This document shows positions 59,182 through 64,000 of a DNA stretch of 64,000 bases, one piece after another. The stretch's first letter is position 1; every line of letters begins with the position of its first letter. Under the pieces are notes generated by a model. The model was not told the DNA's origin and did not search any database. It saw only the letters and a list, made by a program, of their open reading frames with translations. A program made the position numbers and the translations under genes. The stretch lies in the NCBI GenBank assembly GCA_002346645.1, contig DEAD01000014.1, forward strand, positions 68,522-132,521. Reading direction: 5' to 3'. This stretch comes from Dehalococcoidia bacterium UBA2991 (GTDB lineage: Bacteria; Chloroflexota; Dehalococcoidia; Tepidiformales; Tepidiformaceae).

Positions 59182-60384
59182 ATGAGTGCCGCTACCGGAA
59201 CTGAGACCAAGAATCTCATAGGGCGAGCGGAGGCGATCGCCTCCATCATCGCAGAGGATGTGGACGAAGCAGAAAGGCTTCGAAGGCTTACCGATCGCAC
59301 TGTCCAAGCAATTAAAGAACAGGGTCTGACCGGGGTCTGGATTCCCGAATCATTAGGCGGACTCGAAGCATCACCACCAGAGGCCTTTCAACTTTTTGAG
59401 GCAGTGGCAAAGATCCATGGTTCCGCGGCATGGAACCTGTGGATCTGGTCAACCGGAGCCCGGCTCTCAGCCTCACTCTCCGAAGAAGGCGTTGAAGAGA
59501 TGTTTACTAACGGACCCGATGGCGCCATTGGCGCAGGAGGGCTGTTTCCGCTCGTCCCAGCAATTCCAGTGGAGGGAGGTTACCGAGTAACCGGGCGCTG
59601 GCCCTATTGCAGTGGATCGGGGCACGCACAGTGGTTAGGCGGTGGCGCCATCATTCTCGAGAACGGTATGCCACGAATGACAGGAAATGGCATTCCCGAG
59701 ATCGCTTTCGTCACGTTCAAACGGGAAGACGTTGAGATTATCGATACTTGGCATGTTGTGGGCTTGAGGGCCACGGGAAGCAACGATGTTGCAGTACAGA
59801 ATGGCTTTGTCCCTGAGCATCTTGTTTCGAGCTTTGGACCCGGAAGGCAGCTCGGTAAACACTTTCAAGGGCCCCTATATAGATACCCTTTAATGGCAAT
59901 CTTAGCTGCACCGATTGGGATAATTGCCACAGGAATCGCCCAGCGGGCTATCGACGAGTTCATAGAGCTTGCAGAGACTAAAACGGTTCGCACTTCCCCT
60001 GTACAGGCGAAAATCTCCGAAAATCAAGCCATCCAGAACGACGTCGCTAAGGCTTATGGCGCAGTTCAATCGGCACGCTCATGGCTGTACGAGGAAGTCG
60101 ACAACGCTTGGCAGACCACACTGCGCGGAGATCCCGTGGCAATCGAGCAGCGCCGAAACATCCAGATCGCGGGCACGAACGCAACGCGTAGTGCCTCCTA
60201 CGCAGTAGGCCTGGTGCACGGGGCAGCGGGTGGAACTTCGGTCTACCAGACAAGCCCAATTGAGCGATGCTTCAGGGACGTCCACGCAGCCACACAGCAT
60301 GCAGGCACATCGCCAAGAACACTGGAGAGCGCAGGCAAGCTCCTACTGGGACTTCCATCCGACAACCCGCTCTTGCTCCAATAG
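59182..60384 (+). CDS. Acyl-CoA dehydrogenase-fold flavin monooxygenase (HsaA/DszC-like)
   Basis: A 400-residue protein of the ACAD fold but of the oxygenase branch: DTWHVVGLRATGSNDVAV in the middle, and SPIERCFRDVHAATQH near the C-terminus, as in HsaA, DszC and p-hydroxyphenylacetate hydroxylase C2. Such enzymes hydroxylate or cleave using FMNH2/FADH2 from a separate reductase. No reductase is beside it. GAGG lies 7 nt before ATG 59182, and the preceding ACAD gene is 24 nt away, so they are probably cotranscribed. Confidence 0.86.
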   Translation: MSAATGTETKNLIGRAEAIASIIAEDVDEAERLRRLTDRTVQAIKEQGLTGVWIPESLGGLEASPPEAFQLFEAVAKIHGSAAWNLWIWSTGARLSASLSEEGVEEMFTNGPDGAIGAGGLFPLVPAIPVEGGYRVTGRWPYCSGSGHAQWLGGGAIILENGMPRMTGNGIPEIAFVTFKREDVEIIDTWHVVGLRATGSNDVAVQNGFVPEHLVSSFGPGRQLGKHFQGPLYRYPLMAILAAPIGIIATGIAQRAIDEFIELAETKTVRTSPVQAKISENQAIQNDVAKAYGAVQSARSWLYEEVDNAWQTTLRGDPVAIEQRRNIQIAGTNATRSASYAVGLVHGAAGGTSVYQTSPIERCFRDVHAATQHAGTSPRTLESAGKLLLGLPSDNPLLLQ

Positions 60385-60405
60385 CAGGCGCAGGGCAGAG
60401 GTGAG

Positions 60406-61182
60406 TTAGTCTGCGGAAGCTGCGGCCCTGATTGGTTCTTTGGCCCACTCAATGCCACGACGGAGCAGCTCATAATAAGTTGGCTGCGTCCAAGCACCCA
60501 ACTCCGCAACAGGCCACTCCGGGATACTCATCGGAGGGTCCTGCATATCGTATTTGGAGCGCCTATGACCTGGGGTGAGGTAAAGCACTTCCCCTTTTCC
60601 TACAGGATGGAGATACATCACCAGGCGAGGCTCGTCCTTTGGCCATTCGTGCTCGTAGAACCCTGGTCCGCTGTCACCAGACCAGCGGGTCTCCATTAGG
60701 GGAATTACTTCCCCATGATATTCGCAAAGGTACAGCTCATCCTCTGTTTCCCAGGGCTCAATACCGGCCACGAGAGGATGGTCCTTTGCCGAATCGCTGA
60801 CGGTAATGGCATACGGCTCGATGGCAGGGTGAGAGAGGAATTGACTTCCCAGCGTTTCCATAAGGACAGGGTAATCGCGTGGGCAGTGAATACCGTCCTC
60901 CTGGAAATCCATAACAGAGTTGGTTCCATGAAGGGCAAACCAGCGCTTGCCGCCCGCAACGAAGTCACGGACCACCTTTTGCTCCTCAACGGTGGGGTGG
61001 ATGTCACAGGTGTAGCTAATTAGAAAGTCTGCAGCAGCAATAGCTTCAACATTGCTGTAGTCCTCACCAATACGAACTCGGACATCAACATCCTCATGGA
61101 GGAGCTTCAATACTTCGAGGCGAGCGAAGTTGATATCGTGCCACTTTCCCCCTGCTATGAGATATGCATCAATTCGGGGCAT
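60406..61182 (-). CDS. ThuA-like domain protein (second copy)
   Basis: A 258-residue protein with DAYLIAGGKWHDINFARLEVLKLL at the start, VEEQKVVRDFVAGGKRWFALHG, and the late LYLTPGHRRSKYD. It shares the fold pattern of the first ThuA gene (31746-32567) but little sequence identity by eye. Function unknown. GGGAGG lies 5 nt before ATG 61182. Convergent with the HsaA-like gene (21 nt between the stops). Confidence 0.75.
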   Translation of the reverse strand: MPRIDAYLIAGGKWHDINFARLEVLKLLHEDVDVRVRIGEDYSNVEAIAAADFLISYTCDIHPTVEEQKVVRDFVAGGKRWFALHGTNSVMDFQEDGIHCPRDYPVLMETLGSQFLSHPAIEPYAITVSDSAKDHPLVAGIEPWETEDELYLCEYHGEVIPLMETRWSGDSGPGFYEHEWPKDEPRLVMYLHPVGKGEVLYLTPGHRRSKYDMQDPPMSIPEWPVAELGAWTQPTYYELLRRGIEWAKEPIRAAASAD

Positions 61183-61219
61183 TGCGGCCTCCCTGTGAAA
61201 AATGCGCTAGCGACGATTC

Positions 61220-61269
61220 GCGAAGAGTCCCGCAACTACAACAAAGTAGAAGTAGCGCGGGACTCTCGC
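61220..61269 (-). terminator. Hairpin after SDR, before ThuA gene
   Basis: GCGAAGAGTCCCGC (61220-61233) pairs with GCGGGACTCTCGC (61257-61269) with one bulge and a 23-nt loop. On the minus strand it lies 10 nt past the SDR stop, and a TTTTT run follows 15-20 nt later. A weak terminator is plausible. Confidence 0.4.
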
Positions 61270-61279
61270 AAGTTGCGAT

Positions 61280-62077
61280 CTAGAAGGCCACCCTACGGGT
61301 AAAGCCACCGTCGACAACGATATTGACACCCGTAGTGTGGCTAGAGGCTGGACTAGCAAGGAAGGCTGCCACGTTGGCTACTTCCTCACCGCTGCCCATC
61401 TGGCCAGCAAGGGAATCGGGCTTGCTTTTGCTACGCAGAGGAATGCCGTTAGCAATCATCTCAAAGAAAGGTGGCATCGCCTGCTCGATGTTGTGCCACG
61501 GACCACCTTCAAAGTAGGTGGGGCCGGGCGAGACTACGTTGAAGCGGATTCCCGCTGGGGCGTGCTGCTGAGCAGCGAAGGAAGCGTAGTTCAGAAGTGC
61601 AGCCTTCATTGCTCCGTAGGCACCTGCCGAAGTGGCCGGTGGCGGCGGAAAGGCCTCTACTGCTGCCGAAGTGCTGATAACAACAACGCTAGCAGCTTCG
61701 GACTCAGTGAGGAACGGAAGTGCTGCTTCAACCCCATTCACTGTGCCCATCATGTCGATGGCAAAGTGCTCATTCCAAAGAGTGCCACCGCCTCCAGCAG
61801 AGGCATTGCTTACGTAGATATCGACGCCACCAAGCTCGGCGGCGCTAGCCTCAACCCAAGCCTTCAGGGCATCTCCATCGCCTACATCGCAGGCGCTGCC
61901 ACAAACATTCGTGCCATGGCTCTTCAATGCAGCCACTGCGGATTCGACCTTTTCGGGGGTGCGTGCACAGATAGCAACATCAGCCCCTTCTGCAGCGAGC
62001 GTATTCGCTATGAAGTTGCCAATGCCCTGACTGGCAGCCGTTATGAGGGCTTTCTTGCCTTGCAGTCCAAGATCCAT
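61280..62077 (-). CDS. SDR-family oxidoreductase
   Basis: About 265 residues. TAASQGIG (variant of TGxxxGIG), SNAS, Ser in ISTSAAVE and Y-x3-K (AYGAMKAAL). Arg in ICARTPEK suggests NADP. The tail ends IVVDGGFTRRVAF, a common SDR end. ATG 62077 is chosen because GGGAGG lies 10 nt upstream and because MDLGLQGKKALITAASQGIG is family-like; the frame open to 62413 runs into the E1 region and is rejected. Divergent from the E1 operon. Confidence 0.88.
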   Translation of the reverse strand: MDLGLQGKKALITAASQGIGNFIANTLAAEGADVAICARTPEKVESAVAALKSHGTNVCGSACDVGDGDALKAWVEASAAELGGVDIYVSNASAGGGGTLWNEHFAIDMMGTVNGVEAALPFLTESEAASVVVISTSAAVEAFPPPPATSAGAYGAMKAALLNYASFAAQQHAPAGIRFNVVSPGPTYFEGGPWHNIEQAMPPFFEMIANGIPLRSKSKPDSLAGQMGSGEEVANVAAFLASPASSHTTGVNIVVDGGFTRRVAF

Positions 62078-62208
62078 GGTATAAAAACCTCCCTTTTGTT
62101 GGGTGCGACCGGGCGGTTCTGGCGCCGCGGCCGCCTGTTTGGCAGGGCGGGATTCTAGAGAGTCGCGCTCTCCTCGGAAAGTCCGATGCAAAAAAAGGGG
62201 GGGCACCT

Positions 62209-62236
62209 TTGTCAGGTGAGAACGGTCCTGTACCAT
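62209..62236 (+). promoter_or_regulatory. Promoter of the 2-oxoacid dehydrogenase E1 operon
   Basis: TTGTCA (62209-62214) and TACCAT (62231-62236) are spaced by 16 nt. The start would be near 62243, giving about a 52-nt leader with GGAGG 5 nt before GTG 62295. Confidence 0.5.
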
Positions 62237-62294
62237 GCTCGGGCGCTCAGGCGCCCACGAAGGCGTCCCTATCTTTGGGTGCTCGGAGGCGGCC

Positions 62295-63314
62295 GTGGCC
62301 AACACTAGCCAGGCAATGGAACCAAGCGAAGAAGTTTTGAAGGACCTGCATTTCCGGATGGTGCGAATACGCCATTTTGAGGAAGAGGCCGGAAAGCTTA
62401 TGGAACAGGGCAAGTCGCCCGGGGCTCTACACCTTTATATCGGAGAGGAAGCAGTCGCCTCAGGTGTAATGGTGCACCTCAGCGACAACGACCAGATCAC
62501 AAGCACACATCGCGGTCATGGCCACCTGGTGGCTAAGGGCGGCGAGTTCAAACGCATGTATGCAGAGCTTTTCGGTCGAGAGACGGGATACAACAAAGGC
62601 CGCGGCGGCAGCATGCACATCTCGAACGTTGATGCTGGAATGCTAGGTGCCAACGGGATCGTGGCGGCGGGACCGCCAATCGCTGTGGGCGCGGCCTTCT
62701 CAAACAAATACCTCGCACGCATCGAGGGGCGTGACCAGATGAACGTGGCAGTACCTTTTTTCGGCGACGGTGCCACAAACGAGGGAGCGTTTCACGAGGC
62801 AGCCAACATGGCGGCAGTCTGGAAACTGCCGGTGGTGTTCGTATGCGAAAACAACGGTTTCGGTGAATTCACCCGCCAGGAAGACCATCAGGCAATCAGT
62901 GACATCGCCGATCGTGCGGCAGGCTATGGCATGCCAGGAGTCATCTGCGATGGCATGGATGCAGTAGCAGTTTGGGAAGCCGCTGGCGAAGCCATTGAAC
63001 GTGCTCGCAATGGGGAAGGGCCCACGTTAGTGGAATGCAAGACCTACCGCTTTGTAGACCACGTTGGCCTCAGCGGCATCGGCCTGCATTACCGTACAGA
63101 CGAAGAGCTCGAGGCATGGCGCGCACGCGACCCAATCGAGCAGCATGAAAAGCGGCTGATCGAGTTAGGGGTAATGACCCAAGACGAAGTCCAAGCGGTA
63201 CATGACGCTGTGATGGAGGACATCGCAGAATCCATCGAATTCGCAGAGAACAGCCCGCTACCAGACCCGGCAGACCTACTGAACGACGTCTACACGCCCA
63301 CAGCGGCGAGTTAG
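62295..63314 (+). CDS. 2-oxoacid dehydrogenase E1 alpha subunit (pyruvate/acetoin type)
   Basis: About 339 residues. The TPP motif is GDGATNEGAFHEAANMAAVWKLP ending in NN (ENNGFGEF), and HRGHGHLVAKG is the conserved His region. E1 alpha/beta decarboxylates a 2-oxoacid (pyruvate, acetoin or branched-chain) and feeds an E2 lipoyl subunit. GTG 62295 with GGAGG 5 nt upstream is preferred to the upstream frame to 62235. E1 beta follows after 10 nt. The substrate cannot be told from the sequence. Confidence 0.92.
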   Translation: MANTSQAMEPSEEVLKDLHFRMVRIRHFEEEAGKLMEQGKSPGALHLYIGEEAVASGVMVHLSDNDQITSTHRGHGHLVAKGGEFKRMYAELFGRETGYNKGRGGSMHISNVDAGMLGANGIVAAGPPIAVGAAFSNKYLARIEGRDQMNVAVPFFGDGATNEGAFHEAANMAAVWKLPVVFVCENNGFGEFTRQEDHQAISDIADRAAGYGMPGVICDGMDAVAVWEAAGEAIERARNGEGPTLVECKTYRFVDHVGLSGIGLHYRTDEELEAWRARDPIEQHEKRLIELGVMTQDEVQAVHDAVMEDIAESIEFAENSPLPDPADLLNDVYTPTAAS

Positions 63315-63324
63315 GAGCGAAGCA

Positions 63325-64000
63325 ATGACCACAGCAGATGCGCCCGCAGAGCGGCAACTTGTTTACACACTCGCGATCACGGAGGGCGTTCGCCAGGCGC
63401 TCCAAGAAGATCCTCTAGCCTTTATGGCAGGAGAGGACATCGGCGAAGCTGGCAGCGTCTTTGGAATTTACCGAGGCCTGTACGATGAGTTTGGTCCCGA
63501 CCGTGTGCTGGACACGCCAATCAGTGAGTCGGGAATCATCGGCCTAGCAGTGGGTGCTGGGGCCACCGGCCTTAAGCCTATCGTCGACATCATGTTCATG
63601 GACTTCATCGGGGAGTGCATGGACGAAATTGTCAACCAACTTGCGAAGATGCGATACATGTTCGGCGGCAAGGCAACGCTGCCGGTTACTGTCCTAACCA
63701 TGTCCGGAGCAGGATTGAACCTGGCTGCGCAGCACTCCCAAAGTCTTGAGGCCTGGCTTTGCCACACCCCAGGGCTGAAGGTAGTAATGCCAGCAACCGC
63801 ATACGACGTGAAGGGCGCGATCATCACGGCCGCACGTGAGCCAAATCCAGTATTCGTTGTCATGTGCAAGGGCCTTATGGCACTTCCCGGTGATGTGCCA
63901 GAAGAGCCGTACACTCTTCCCATTGGCAAGGCGAAAGTGGTTCGCGAGGGCGAAGGCCTCACAATCGTGGCCCACGGCCGCATGATCCACGAGGCTACAA
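63325..64000 (+). CDS. 2-oxoacid dehydrogenase E1 beta subunit (partial)
   Basis: At least 225 residues visible; the 3' end is beyond the window. AGEDIGEAGSVFGIYRGL, DTPISESGIIGLAVGAGATG, MDFIGECMDEIVNQLAK and LAAQHSQSLEAW are the E1-beta signatures. GGAG lies 7 nt before ATG 63325. It forms the heterotetrameric E1 with the preceding gene; E2 and E3 are presumably further on. Confidence 0.93.
   Translation, partial: MTTADAPAERQLVYTLAITEGVRQALQEDPLAFMAGEDIGEAGSVFGIYRGLYDEFGPDRVLDTPISESGIIGLAVGAGATGLKPIVDIMFMDFIGECMDEIVNQLAKMRYMFGGKATLPVTVLTMSGAGLNLAAQHSQSLEAWLCHTPGLKVVMPATAYDVKGAIITAAREPNPVFVVMCKGLMALPGDVPEEPYTLPIGKAKVVREGEGLTIVAHGRMIHEAT

Noticed and set aside
61337..62158. 273-residue plus-strand ORF
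   Set aside because: Antisense to the SDR at 61280-62077 with a clear Y-x3-K active site.
1..64000. CRISPR array, tRNA/rRNA, IS element or prophage
   Set aside because: No repeated spacer pattern, cloverleaf, transposase, integrase or phage structural protein was visible by eye.

Overview
The window looks like a chromosomal segment of a free-living, probably marine, aerobic heterotroph. There are no rRNA or tRNA genes, no CRISPR array, no transposase, no integrase and no phage gene that I can see. The dense load of CoA-transferases, flavin monooxygenase-like proteins, short-chain dehydrogenases (nine, counting the PRISE-type and extended ones), an F420-type LLM oxidoreductase, ThuA-like proteins, acyl-CoA dehydrogenases and a Tat/lipoprotein peptide-type binding protein resembles SAR202-like/Dehalococcoidia Chloroflexota. 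That placement is an inference from gene content, not a phylogenetic result.

Layout. 0-7.5 kb: YIP1-like membrane protein, cysteine desulfurase, then a leftward run (HpaB-type flavoprotein, phosphoribosyltransferase, Lon N-domain protein, PAP2 phosphatase, CPA-type antiporter, small membrane protein). 7.6-11.4 kb: a double CaiB CoA-transferase and a nitronate monooxygenase. 11.4-14.2 kb: DNA polymerase I. 14.2-18.1 kb: a three-subunit molybdenum hydroxylase with a MoaD/ThiS-like carrier. 18.1-27.6 kb: GDPD, alcohol dehydrogenase, a 2-hydroxyacyl-CoA lyase-like TPP enzyme with SDR, cupin and kinase-like genes, enoyl-CoA hydratase and an MFS exporter. 27.6-40.4 kb: Rieske oxygenase, a thioredoxin-reductase-like fusion, 2-hydroxyacid dehydrogenase, ThuA, PRISE reductase, infA, MBL hydrolase, two tandem phosphotransferases, two DinB-like proteins, an SDR and a double-hotdog protein. 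40.6-44.5 kb: aldo/keto reductase and a gltX-rluD-lspA block. 44.6-53.8 kb: two rightward catabolic-looking cassettes. 53.8-57.6 kb: oligopeptide/nickel-type ABC importer without ATPase genes. 58-64 kb: acyl-CoA dehydrogenase, HsaA/DszC-like monooxygenase, second ThuA, SDR, and the start of a 2-oxoacid dehydrogenase E1 operon.

Housekeeping genes (polA, gltX, lspA, rluD, infA, cysteine desulfurase) are interleaved with what looks like catabolic equipment for chemically complex organic matter: uptake (ABC), activation (CoA-transferases, kinase-like proteins), oxidation (Rieske, molybdenum hydroxylase, ACAD/HsaA-like, SDR, LLM) and C-C or side-chain cleavage (HACL-like lyase, enoyl-CoA hydratase). 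Genes are tightly packed; many same-strand neighbours overlap by 1-14 nt, and two convergent pairs share a CTAG stop.

Most notable: (1) a fusion of two thioredoxin folds to a TrxR-like flavoprotein that keeps its CxxC but appears to lack the NADPH motif, next to a Rieske oxygenase; (2) tandem SDR paralogues with catalytic Lys replaced by Gln and His; (3) an unassigned six-gene cassette (48.7-53.8 kb); (4) a recurring TAnnnT-N6-start geometry that suggests leaderless transcripts for polA, lspA, infA and a Lon N-domain gene.
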